Positions 1 to 5,505 are shown, counted from the first letter of the stretch. The stretch is DNA of 12,780 nucleotides from JBFIHZ01 sp041601535 (GCA_041601535.1 JBFIHZ010000083.1:1-12780); one strand, 5' to 3'. Notes: generated from the sequence alone by a model not told the origin. Made by a program: numbers and translations.

Positions 1-649
1 CACCCGGCACGGCATCCACCGCCAGGTTGAGTGAGTCGCGCAACAGGCCCCAGGTGGACAACAGGATGACCGCGGCGATCACCAGACTGATGGCCGGATC
101 AACCCAGGCATAGCCGTACAGCCAGATCATCACACCGGAGATCACCACCCCCAACGACACCGCCGCGTCGGCCGCCATATGCAGGAAAGCGCCGCGGATG
201 TTCAGGTCATGGTCCTTGCCGGAATGGAAAAACAGCGCGGTCACGGTATTGATTACCACCCCGACCGCAGCCACCACGATCATGGTTTTGCCTTCCGGCA
301 CCACCGGGTTCATCAGCCGGTTGACCGCTTCCCAGCCAATTGCGCCCACCGCGCCCATCAATAGCAGCCCGCTGAACAGGGAGGCCAGGATGGTGGCGCG
401 GGAATAGCCATAGGTACGGCGCGCCGACGGCCGTCGTTTGGCCAGTACCGCGGCGCCCCAGGCCAGTAACAGACCCAGCACATCACTGAGATTGTGGCCC
501 GCGTCGGTCAGCAGGGCCAGCGAGCCCGAGAGCACGCCGAATATGGCCTCAATGGCAACAAAAACGACATTCAGCGTCACGCCAACCGCGAACGCACGAT
601 TGTAATCCGGCATCGAATGGTGATGGTGATGCGTGGTGCTTCGGTTCAT
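1..649 (-). CDS. CDF-family cation efflux transporter, 3' end beyond the left edge
   Basis: Inner-membrane cation diffusion facilitator of the CzcD/ZitB type, expected to export Zn2+ or related divalent cations in exchange for protons. The 216 visible residues cover most of the transmembrane domain; the cytoplasmic C-terminal domain (family length about 300) lies outside the window. The N-terminus has a His run (H7-H11), a common metal-binding feature. The two transport-site motifs are visible: H52-x3-D56 in TM2 (context DAGHNLSD) and H157-x3-D161 in TM5 (context HMAADA), the His/Asp arrangement of zinc-type CDFs. The ATG at 649 is directly preceded by an in-frame TGA, so no longer start is possible. 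It lies 34 bp behind the GDT1-type gene on the same strand, suggesting a two-gene metal-export operon. No strong ribosome binding site is visible. Family is certain; the metal is inferred. Confidence 0.93.
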   Translation of the reverse strand, partial: MNRSTTHHHHHSMPDYNRAFAVGVTLNVVFVAIEAIFGVLSGSLALLTDAGHNLSDVLGLLLAWGAAVLAKRRPSARRTYGYSRATILASLFSGLLLMGAVGAIGWEAVNRLMNPVVPEGKTMIVVAAVGVVINTVTALFFHSGKDHDLNIRGAFLHMAADAAVSLGVVISGVMIWLYGYAWVDPAISLVIAAVILLSTWGLLRDSLNLAVDAVPG

Positions 650-683
650 TCAAAAAACCCGTTCAGCTATCGCAGCCGGCGCC

Positions 684-968
684 TCAAGCCGAATGCAGCC
701 CATGGTACAGCGTCCACGCGCCAATCAACATGAAGCCGGCACCCGCCACCACCGACATGGCTTTCACGCTGATAACCTGCGACAGCAGGCTGCCGGCGAT
801 AACGCCAATGGCGCTGGCCAGCACCAGCGCTGAGGCTGAGCCCAGGAATACCACCCATTTGCTGACGGCTTTGTCGGCTGCGAACAGCAACGTGACCAGT
901 TGGGTTTTATCCGCCAGCTCGGCGATAAAAATGCTGACGAACACGGTGGCAAATACTTTCCATTCCAT
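684..968 (-). CDS. Single-domain TMEM165/GDT1 (UPF0016) family transporter
   Basis: A 94-residue membrane protein consisting of one GDT1/UPF0016 domain (about three membrane segments). The family moves Mn2+/Ca2+ and includes bacterial manganese exporters; single-domain members are thought to pair to form the two-domain fold. The signature helix is at the N-terminus, E17-L-A-D-K-T22, with Ala where the family usually has Gly (E-x-G-D-K-T). The start is set at the ATG at 968 (MEWKVF), where homology begins and an AGGA sequence lies about nine bases upstream; the frame stays open further upstream (to about 1208) but that part overlaps ilvE antisense and lacks family features. The CDF gene follows 34 bp downstream, so the pair probably works together in metal export. 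The manganese role is inferred from the family. Confidence 0.88.
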   Translation of the reverse strand: MEWKVFATVFVSIFIAELADKTQLVTLLFAADKAVSKWVVFLGSASALVLASAIGVIAGSLLSQVISVKAMSVVAGAGFMLIGAWTLYHGLHSA

Positions 969-1072
969 TGTGACGATTCCTGCAAGAAATTTGTTGTTTA
1001 TTGTACCTTTTTCGAACGGCAATACGGTGGCCCTGTGGGAGGTAAAACCATTACAATAGCGCATGGGCCGTT

Positions 1073-1093
1073 GCAGCCCGCTGTGCGGGCTGC
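1073..1093. repeat. Perfect 9-bp inverted repeat between the divergent GDT1 and ilvE genes
   Basis: GCAGCCCGC, loop TGT, GCGGGCTGC. It lies 50 bp before the ilvE ATG and about 105 bp before the GDT1-type start. No T-run follows on either strand, so it is not an intrinsic terminator. It could be a leader hairpin or a binding site for either gene. Nearby TACAAT hexamers (for example 1052-1057 on the plus strand) are possible -10 elements, but I find no convincing -35 for them. Confidence 0.5.
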
Positions 1094-1143
1094 GCCACGG
1101 TCGATAATGACCCTGACCAACTGACATTCCGGTGGAATCCCTG

Positions 1144-2061
1144 ATGAGTGAAACGAACAAGATCTGGTTCAATGGCGGGCTGCGCGATGAAGTCGACTGC
1201 ACGGTCAATGTGCTGAGCCACGCGCTGCATTATGGCAGTTCCGTATTCGAGGGCATTCGTGCCTACGAAACGCCCGATGGCACGGCGGTGTTCCGGCTGC
1301 AGGACCATATCAAGCGTCTGCGTTATTCCGCCGATGTTTACCGCATTCCACTGCGCTATTCCAACGAGGAACTCAGCGCCGCCTGCTGTGAAACCATCAC
1401 CGCCAACGGGCTGAAAAGTGCCTACCTGCGCCCGCTGGTGATGCGCGGCAACTGTGGTCTCGGCGTGTTACCGAAGAACCTGGATATAGTTGATGTCATC
1501 ATCATCGCCAGCAAATGGGGCGCCTACCTCGGCGAAGAGGGCTTGCGCAACGGCATTCGCGCCTGCGTCACCTCCTGGCAACGGCTGGCACCCAATACCA
1601 TTCCGCCTGGCGTCAAGGCCGGCGGCAACTATCTTTCCAGCCAGCTGATCGGTCTGGAAGCCCGTGACCGTGGCTTTGAAGAAGGCATTGCGCTGGGCAA
1701 TGACGGACTGCTGAGTGAGGGTGCCGGTGAAAACCTGTTCCTGGTGCAGCAGGGCCGAATCCTGACACCACCCGCATCGGCCTCCATTCTCAGTGGCATT
1801 ACCCGCCAGACGGTGATGACACTGGCCGCCGATATGGGCATTAGCGTGCTCGAACAGCCCATTGCCCGCGAACAGATGTATGGCGCCGATGAGCTGTTTA
1901 TGACCGGCACCGCGGCGGAGGTCACGCCGGTTCGCCAGGTCGACCACATGACCATCGGCAATGGCGGTTGCGGGCCGATCACACGGCAAATCCAGGATGC
2001 TTTTTTTGGTCTGTTCAACGGCAAGACCGAAGACAAATGGGGCTGGCTGGAACACGTCTGA
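1144..2061 (+). CDS. ilvE: Branched-chain amino acid aminotransferase (PLP class IV)
   Basis: Cytoplasmic transaminase that interconverts Leu, Ile and Val with their 2-oxo acids using 2-oxoglutarate/glutamate, the last step of branched-chain amino acid synthesis. The 305-residue product matches the usual IlvE length (309 in E. coli). Visible family features are the early HALHYGSSVFEGIRAY segment (residues 27-41), the PLP lysine K158 in GVKAGGNY, the SEGAGENLF segment (191-199) and MTGTAAEV near the C-terminus. The ATG at 1144 is chosen because a GGTGGAA ribosome binding site lies 6 bases upstream; a GTG at 1132 overlaps that site and is unlikely. It is divergent from the metal transporters and appears monocistronic. 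No ilv leader peptide is evident. Confidence 0.96.
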   Translation: MSETNKIWFNGGLRDEVDCTVNVLSHALHYGSSVFEGIRAYETPDGTAVFRLQDHIKRLRYSADVYRIPLRYSNEELSAACCETITANGLKSAYLRPLVMRGNCGLGVLPKNLDIVDVIIIASKWGAYLGEEGLRNGIRACVTSWQRLAPNTIPPGVKAGGNYLSSQLIGLEARDRGFEEGIALGNDGLLSEGAGENLFLVQQGRILTPPASASILSGITRQTVMTLAADMGISVLEQPIAREQMYGADELFMTGTAAEVTPVRQVDHMTIGNGGCGPITRQIQDAFFGLFNGKTEDKWGWLEHV

Positions 2062-2073
2062 TCGTCATTACAG

Positions 2074-2110
2074 GTCACCCGCCCCCGCCGGCGGGTGACA
2101 ATTATTGTCA
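2074..2110 (+). terminator. Hairpin after ilvE, possible terminator
   Basis: A 10-bp perfect stem GTCACCCGCC / GGCGGGTGAC (2074-2083 with 2090-2099) begins 13 bp after the ilvE stop. It is followed by AATTATT rather than a T-run, so termination by this hairpin is uncertain. The right arm overlaps a second palindrome at 2096-2110, listed separately. Confidence 0.45.
2096..2110. promoter_or_regulatory. 15-bp palindrome, candidate activator site upstream of the sigma-54 promoter
   Basis: TGACAATTATTGTCA is a perfect 7-bp inverted repeat around a central T. Its centre is about 140 bp upstream of the predicted start at about 2244, within the usual range for enhancer-binding proteins that drive sigma-54 promoters. 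Which activator would bind is unknown. It could instead be only part of the ilvE 3' hairpin region. Confidence 0.35.
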
Positions 2111-2133
2111 GGGTGTTGACGCTTAACGGCAAA

Positions 2134-2147
2134 TGAACCGCCGTTCA
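2134..2147. promoter_or_regulatory. Second inverted repeat, candidate activator site
   Basis: TGAAC-CGCC-GTTCA, 5-bp arms with a 4-bp spacer, centred about 103 bp upstream of the predicted sigma-54 start. It differs in sequence from the palindrome at 2096-2110, so both being sites for one activator is not supported by sequence. Position is the main argument. Confidence 0.28.
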
Positions 2148-2216
2148 CCCACCAGATCACCTCATACAATCTCCATAACTCACTGATAATCTGATTTCTT
2201 TTCCCCTGGGCTCAAA

Positions 2217-2233
2217 TCGGCCCGATTCTTGCA
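2217..2233 (+). promoter_or_regulatory. Sigma-54 (RpoN) -24/-12 promoter
   Basis: Read on the plus strand, TCGGCCCG-ATTC-TTGCA matches the sigma-54 consensus YTGGCACG-N4-TTGCW at 11 of 13 defined positions. The essential GG (2219-2220) and GC (2231-2232) are exactly ten bases apart. The mismatches are T to C before the GG and A to C within GGCAC. The predicted start of transcription is about 2243-2245, immediately before a stem-loop. The preceding 2160-2215 stretch is noticeably more AT-rich than its surroundings, as is common where DNA bends between enhancer and promoter. No protein gene follows for more than 2 kb on this strand. Confidence 0.6.
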
Positions 2234-2269
2234 TATAAGTAAGCAACTAACTGTCTGGTAGCAGTTAGC

Positions 2270-2323
2270 GGGAGTAGCCGGAGCCCCGCCCCTCTTTGCC
2301 CAATCGGGGTGACGGCTACTCCC
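2270..2323 (+). repeat. Long hairpin with tandem G-A mismatches
   Basis: GGGAGTAGCCG (2270-2280) pairs perfectly with CGGCTACTCCC (2313-2323). After an internal GAG/TGA step the stem resumes with CCCCG/CGGGG (2284-2288 with 2305-2309) around a 16-nt pyrimidine-rich loop (2289-2304). In RNA the internal step reads as G.A, A.G and a G.U wobble, so the helix would be nearly continuous with a tandem sheared-GA type mismatch, a common protein or tertiary contact site. It is the strongest secondary structure in the intergenic region apart from the terminator. Confidence 0.7.
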
Positions 2324-2342
2324 AACTGAATAACCACAGGGA

Positions 2343-2498
2343 ATGCAGTACGTATTTGAAGTCATGGATGACACGACGAACTTATTTTCAGGTCGTGACA
2401 GACATCCAAATGCTGGACAGAACATCGCCACCTGCAAACTGACCCAAGATCAGTTTTACTGCCTCCGGTTGAGATGGGGGACAGTAGAAGGAAATTAG
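2343..2498 (+). CDS. Possible 51-residue small protein inside the candidate RNA
   Basis: An ATG frame from 2343 to a TAG at 2496-2498 encodes 51 residues beginning MQYVFEVMDDTTNLFSG. An in-frame TAA lies nine bases before the ATG. AGGGA directly abuts the ATG, which is too close for a good ribosome binding site. Third codon positions are less GC-rich than in neighbouring genes, and no domain, signal peptide or membrane segment is visible. I regard it as a weak candidate that would make the RNA dual-function; chance is the simpler explanation. Confidence 0.15.
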   Translation: MQYVFEVMDDTTNLFSGRDRHPNAGQNIATCKLTQDQFYCLRLRWGTVEGN

Positions 2499-2524
2499 CT
2501 TGTTACCGAATGCTTGGGGGACAG
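2475..2524 (+). repeat. Direct repeat TGGGGGACAG, two copies exactly 40 bp apart
   Basis: TGGGGGACAG occurs at 2475-2484 and again at 2515-2524; a partial third copy (AGGGGGAAC) lies at 2547-2555. The repeats sit in a purine-rich stretch of the candidate RNA. They could be repeated protein-binding sites in the transcript or a remnant of a dispersed repeat family. Confidence 0.6.
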
Positions 2525-2624
2525 GCGAGAAAAGGGGCCGGAGCTTAGGGGGAACGTTAGCCCGGTTCGAAAAATGATGGCCACTGTGCCTTTCACAGAA
2601 AACAGGACATCACTTGATTGACTT

Positions 2625-2648
2625 AACCCGGCGCAAGCCGGGTTTTTT
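2625..2648 (+). terminator. Strong Rho-independent terminator, plus strand
   Basis: AACCCGGC-GCAA-GCCGGGTT followed by six T residues (2643-2648): an 8-bp perfect stem with a GNRA-type tetraloop. On the minus strand no T-run follows, so it serves plus-strand transcription only. The nearest upstream plus-strand gene, ilvE, ends more than 560 bp earlier, so the terminator implies a separate plus-strand transcript or a very long ilvE 3' extension. Confidence 0.85.
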
Positions 2649-2881
2649 ATGCCCGGTACCGTATCGCGGCAAGCCTGTTGCGGGTTGTCAGCTCCGCTGG
2701 ATGATGCCGCCCGAACGAGATCCATGGCCACAAGCAGCCCTGCCAGCCAGACTCACAATCTGGCGGGTAAGCCGTCAATGCGACTTCATCCGGAACCCCG
2801 GCCGGCATCGGGTGAAACGAGTAACTGTCAGCAGCGCTTAACGTTTCCAGCCAATCAGCCCGGGCCGGTGATGGTGTTAAC
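2649..2881. other. Intergenic stretch without a recognisable gene
   Basis: Open frames here show no family resemblance. The only structure seen is a 6-bp stem GCCAGA/TCTGGC at about 2743-2761, without a T-run on either strand. No clear terminator for the minus-strand cold-shock gene is visible. Confidence 0.5.
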
Positions 2882-3091
2882 CTAAAGCGGCGTAACGTTT
2901 TCTGCCTGGGGACCTTTCTGACCTTCACCAATGGTGAATTGAACCTGCTGACCTTCCGTCAGGGTCTTGCGGCCTTCCATGTTAATGGCGCGAAAATGCA
3001 CAAAAACATCACTCTGCCCTTCACGCGCAATAAAACCATAGCCTTTCTCGTCGTTGAACCATTTGACGGTTCCAACCACTGATTCTGACAT
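2882..3091 (-). CDS. CspA-family cold-shock protein
   Basis: A 69-residue single cold-shock domain that binds single-stranded RNA and DNA and acts as an RNA chaperone in the cytoplasm. The RNP1 motif KGYGFI is at residues 16-21 and RNP2 DVFVHF at 28-33, with the usual aromatic face (W11, F12, F20, F30, H32, F33). Length is normal for the family. The ATG at 3091 is the only sensible start; the upstream GTGAG is a weak ribosome binding site. A good sigma-70-like promoter about 320 bp upstream predicts a long leader, in keeping with the post-transcriptional control known for csp genes. Whether this copy is cold-induced cannot be told from sequence. Confidence 0.96.
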   Translation of the reverse strand: MSESVVGTVKWFNDEKGYGFIAREGQSDVFVHFRAINMEGRKTLTEGQQVQFTIGEGQKGPQAENVTPL

Positions 3092-3404
3092 AAGCTTAAC
3101 TCACTTTATCTGACTTGAATTTACGCCCCGGGTGAAACCCGGAAACGCGACTTGCTGGTAACACGGGAACGGTTGCTGACAGCAGGGGGATCTACCAAAA
3201 GATGCAGCCCCGGCTGCTGTGCTACTGTCTGGTCCGTTTCTGGACTCTTTTATCGCTGGCATCATGCCGCAGCAGGATGACGATTCCGGGAAACCATCAA
3301 TAAACGCATCAAACCCGGAACTGAAAATCATTTTGCAGCACATGCCAACAGCTGTGCCCACTACAAACCGGAAGTTGGTTTTTACACGTATCACGTCTTG
3401 CAGC
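3092..3404 (-). promoter_or_regulatory. Predicted 5' leader of the cold-shock gene, about 310 nt
   Basis: From the predicted start near 3404 to the csp ATG. It contains a 6-bp stem CCGGGT-GAA-ACCCGG (plus-strand sense, 3128-3142) ending about 37 nt before the start codon, and a 5-bp stem GCAGC/GCTGC at 3204-3217. A GTG-initiated 101-codon frame is open on the minus strand across most of the leader (3406 to 3101), but it is Cys- and Ser-rich, lacks family features and would start at or before the predicted transcript end, so I read this as leader rather than a gene. Long leaders that refold with temperature are established for cspA; for this one it is inference. Confidence 0.45.
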
Positions 3405-3410
3405 ACGCGA

Positions 3411-3440
3411 ATAATACACTCGTTCTTTTTGCTTATTCAA
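3411..3440 (-). promoter_or_regulatory. Sigma-70-type promoter of the cold-shock gene
   Basis: On the minus strand: TTGAAT (-35, 3440-3435), an 18-bp spacer, then TATTAT (-10, 3416-3411). The -35 matches four of six and the -10 five of six consensus bases. The predicted start is near 3404. It is the best promoter-like sequence between the csp start and the NYN gene. Confidence 0.5.
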
Positions 3441-3499
3441 GTAAATCAGTGAGTTGAATAGGAAAACTTGTGCGGGCCTGACACCCGGCAGACCGTCGG

Positions 3500-4300
3500 T
3501 CAGTTCACGCCAGTGATGATATAACCGCCGGACTTCTGGTCATGATCCATTTCCAGCAGGCCACGCGATTTCATTTCTTCCAGCAGCTTTCCAAACGAAC
3601 GGAAGCCGTGATAGCTCTCGCTGAAGCCGGGTTTGCGCCGTTTCAGCGCCTGCTTGATCATCGAACCCCACAGCTTGTCTTCATCGCCTCGTTCGCTGTA
3701 CAGGTCATCAATGGTTTCCAGCACCAACTCGAAAGCCTTTTCGGTGCGGGCTTCCTGCCGGCCGCTGGCACTTTTGTCGTCAGTATCTTTGTGTGCAGCT
3801 TTTTTCTTGCCCGGCTTGCGGCTTTGCGACACGCGGATCAGGTCATCGTAATAGATGAATTCGTCGCAGTTGGCGATCAGCAGGTCTGAAGTGGAGTTTT
3901 TCACCCCGATGCCGATCACTTCTTTGTTGTTTTCCCGCAGCTTGGAGACCAGCGGAGAAAAATCCGAATCACCGGAAATAATCACGAAAGTATCCACATG
4001 CGCCTTGGTGTAGCACAGGTCAAGTGCATCGACCACCATGCGGATGTCTGCGGAATTCTTGCCCGATTGCCGGACGTGCGGAATCTCTATCAGCTCGAAA
4101 GAGGACTCGTGCATGTCACGTTTGAAATCCTTGTAGCGTTCCCAGTCGCAATAGGCCTTTTTTACCACGATATTGCCTTTGACCAGCAGGCGCTCCAGCA
4201 CCTCTTCTATTTCAAAGCGTGCGAAGTTGGCGTCGCGGACGCCGAGGGCGATGTTTTCAAAATCACAAAACAAAGCAAGATTTTTGGTGCCATTGGCCAT
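3500..4300 (-). CDS. NYN-domain (PIN-like) protein with C-terminal OST-HTH/LOTUS domain
   Basis: A 266-residue cytoplasmic protein. Residues about 7-155 form a NYN/LabA-type domain, a PIN-like fold related to metal-dependent RNases: D13 in LFCDFEN, D85 in SADIRMVVDALD and D111/D113 in ISGDSDFSPLV are the expected acidic metal-site residues. A basic linker (about 161-172, RKPGKKKAAHK) leads to an OST-HTH/LOTUS-like winged helix at about 181-262 (context LWGSMIKQALKRRKP to GGYIIT), a fold known to bind RNA, including G-quadruplex RNA in some members. The role is probably RNA cleavage or turnover, but bacterial substrates of this architecture are not established to my knowledge. The ATG at 4300 opens directly into the domain; no strong ribosome binding site is seen. 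The cold-shock gene lies downstream on the same strand but has its own predicted promoter. Confidence 0.9.
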   Translation of the reverse strand: MANGTKNLALFCDFENIALGVRDANFARFEIEEVLERLLVKGNIVVKKAYCDWERYKDFKRDMHESSFELIEIPHVRQSGKNSADIRMVVDALDLCYTKAHVDTFVIISGDSDFSPLVSKLRENNKEVIGIGVKNSTSDLLIANCDEFIYYDDLIRVSQSRKPGKKKAAHKDTDDKSASGRQEARTEKAFELVLETIDDLYSERGDEDKLWGSMIKQALKRRKPGFSESYHGFRSFGKLLEEMKSRGLLEMDHDQKSGGYIITGVN

Positions 4301-4326
4301 AGAGTTTTGACTGCCTTTAGATCGTT

Positions 4327-4352
4327 AGTCAGCCCGGGTGGTGATGCTGACT
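4327..4352. promoter_or_regulatory. Inverted repeat upstream of the NYN gene
   Basis: AGTCAGC, 12-bp spacer, GCTGACT: perfect 7-bp arms located 27-52 bp upstream of the NYN start codon. The position would suit an operator or a leader hairpin. No regulator is indicated. Confidence 0.4.
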
Positions 4353-4473
4353 GAAGTGAGTTGTCATGTAGCGTAAAGCTGTTGCGCCCATTCTACTGGA
4401 TTGCAGATCACCTCGCTTGCCTGTTCCGCGCCAGCACGGCCCGAACGGGCATACTCCTGACGGGACAAAACGT

Positions 4474-4479
4474 TATGAT
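4474..4479 (+). promoter_or_regulatory. Possible -10 element giving a leaderless srkA transcript
   Basis: TATGAT ends seven bases before the srkA ATG, so transcription would begin at or next to the start codon. No Shine-Dalgarno sequence precedes that ATG, which fits leaderless translation. No good -35 is visible, so this is weak. Confidence 0.25.
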
Positions 4480-4485
4480 GCACGC

Positions 4486-5505
4486 ATGAATCCATCGTCT
4501 GTAACTTCCCCACCCACACCGGAAACGGATCTCACGCCGTATTACCGCCTGGATCCGGACACCGTGCTGAATGCCATTGACTCGGTTGGCCTGATCACCG
4601 ACGGCCGCCTGCTGGCGCTCAACAGCTACGAAAACCGTGTTTACCAGGTGGGCATCGAAGACAGCCAGCCGCTGGTGGCCAAGTTTTACCGGCCCGGACG
4701 CTGGAGCGATGAACAGATACTGGAGGAACATGAGTTTGCATTGCAGCTGCAGGAAGCCGAAATTCCGCTGATCGCACCGCAAATCATCAACGGCCGCAGC
4801 CTGCACCATCACGATGGTTTCCGGTTTGCGCTGTTCCGCCGCCAAGGGGGCCATGCGCCGGAACTGGAAAACGAAGAGACCCGGCTGTGGCTGGGGCGTT
4901 TTATCGGCCGCATCCACGCCGTGGGCGCCAGCCAGCCGTTTCGCCACCGCCCGGCGCTGTCACCCGCGCGGTTCGGGCATGAGCCGATAGCCTTCATCCT
5001 GGAGGGCCAGTGGTTGCCACCGCACATGGAGACCGCTTTCGAAACGCTGACAGGGGACTTGATGCAGTCAATCGAAGCCATTTGGGAGCGTGCCGGCACG
5101 CTGCACCCCTTGCGGCTGCATGGCGATTGTCACCCGGGCAACCTGATGTGGCGTGACGGCCCGTTTTTTGTTGACCTGGATGACTGCCAGACCGGTCCGG
5201 CAATCCAGGACCTGTGGATGCTGCTGTCGGGCGATAGCGCCGAAATGCAGCAGCAAATGGCCGGCCTGGTGGAGGGGTACCGCCAGTTTCACAGCTTTGA
5301 CCCGCGTGAACTGCAACTGATCGAGGCCCTGCGTACCCTGCGCATGCTGCACCACGCTGGCTGGCTGGCCAGGCGCTGGGAAGATCCGGCGTTTCCGGCC
5401 GCGTTTCCCTGGTTTGATGAACCACGATACTGGGAGAACCTGGTGCTGTCCTTGCGCGAGCAAATGGCCGCCATGCAGGAGCCGCCGCTGCAACTGCCCT
5501 ACTGA
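4486..5505 (+). CDS. srkA: Stress response serine/threonine kinase SrkA (YihE/RdoA)
   Basis: Cytoplasmic atypical protein kinase of the aminoglycoside phosphotransferase-like fold. In E. coli SrkA counters programmed death after stress and belongs to the Cpx envelope stress response. The 339-residue product is close to the E. coli length (328). The early NSYENRVYQVG segment (47-57) and the ATP-site lysine K66 in VAKFYRPGRW are present, followed by the catalytic loop LHGDCHPGNLMW (211-222; D214, N219) and the metal-binding VDLDDCQTGPAIQDLW (229-244). The ATG at 4486 gives the normal N-terminus (the family core follows about 17 residues later); the frame extends upstream to 4417 without family similarity. 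It stands alone and converges on slyX, 39 bp away. The linked dsbA found next to it in E. coli is not here. Confidence 0.93.
   Translation: MNPSSVTSPPTPETDLTPYYRLDPDTVLNAIDSVGLITDGRLLALNSYENRVYQVGIEDSQPLVAKFYRPGRWSDEQILEEHEFALQLQEAEIPLIAPQIINGRSLHHHDGFRFALFRRQGGHAPELENEETRLWLGRFIGRIHAVGASQPFRHRPALSPARFGHEPIAFILEGQWLPPHMETAFETLTGDLMQSIEAIWERAGTLHPLRLHGDCHPGNLMWRDGPFFVDLDDCQTGPAIQDLWMLLSGDSAEMQQQMAGLVEGYRQFHSFDPRELQLIEALRTLRMLHHAGWLARRWEDPAFPAAFPWFDEPRYWENLVLSLREQMAAMQEPPLQLPY

Larger units (their letters stand above)
2244..2648 (+). ncRNA. Candidate sigma-54-dependent structured RNA, about 405 nt
   Basis: The span runs from the predicted sigma-54 start to a strong intrinsic terminator. In order it contains: stem CTAACTG/CAGTTAG (2247-2253 with 2262-2268); a long stem at 2270-2323; stem GGATG-A-CACGAC with GTCGTG-ACAGA-CATCC (2366-2377 with 2392-2407); perfect stem AAACTGA/TCAGTTT (2436-2442 with 2450-2456); stem CTGTG/CACAG (2584-2588 with 2594-2598); and the terminator. 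GGACAG occurs three times (2415, 2479, 2519) and GGA about eleven times. No known RNA family was recognised. The CrcZ-type A-rich Hfq/Crc motif is not evident (one near match, AATAACCA at about 2329). A long mRNA leader is unlikely because no credible gene follows. It could also be decayed sequence that keeps hairpins by chance. Confidence 0.45.

Noticed and set aside
969..1131. Manganese riboswitch in front of the GDT1-type transporter.
   Set aside because: Read on the minus strand, the leader lacks the conserved yybP-ykoY segments; only the 1073-1093 hairpin is present.
2247..2270. Integron attC-like site, from the CTAAC/GTTAG arms.
   Set aside because: The flanking core sites do not fit the RYYYAAC/GTTRRRY pattern and no integrase or cassette is present.
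2270..2323. GGGAGTAGCCG resembles the start of the yybP-ykoY (manganese) riboswitch.
   Set aside because: The rest of that motif is absent, the segment folds into a simple long hairpin with its own complement, and no transporter gene follows on the plus strand.
2475..2560. Remnant of an insertion sequence or REP-type element around the TGGGGGACAG repeats.
   Set aside because: No transposase fragment, terminal inverted repeats or target duplication could be found.
2244..2648. CrcZ-like RNA, because of the sigma-54 promoter and similar length.
   Set aside because: The repeated A-rich Hfq/Crc motifs that define CrcZ are not seen, and no cbrAB genes are nearby.
3101..3406. A 101-codon frame on the minus strand upstream of csp.
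   Set aside because: It starts with GTG at or before the predicted transcript start, has no ribosome binding site and a Cys/Ser-rich composition without family resemblance.
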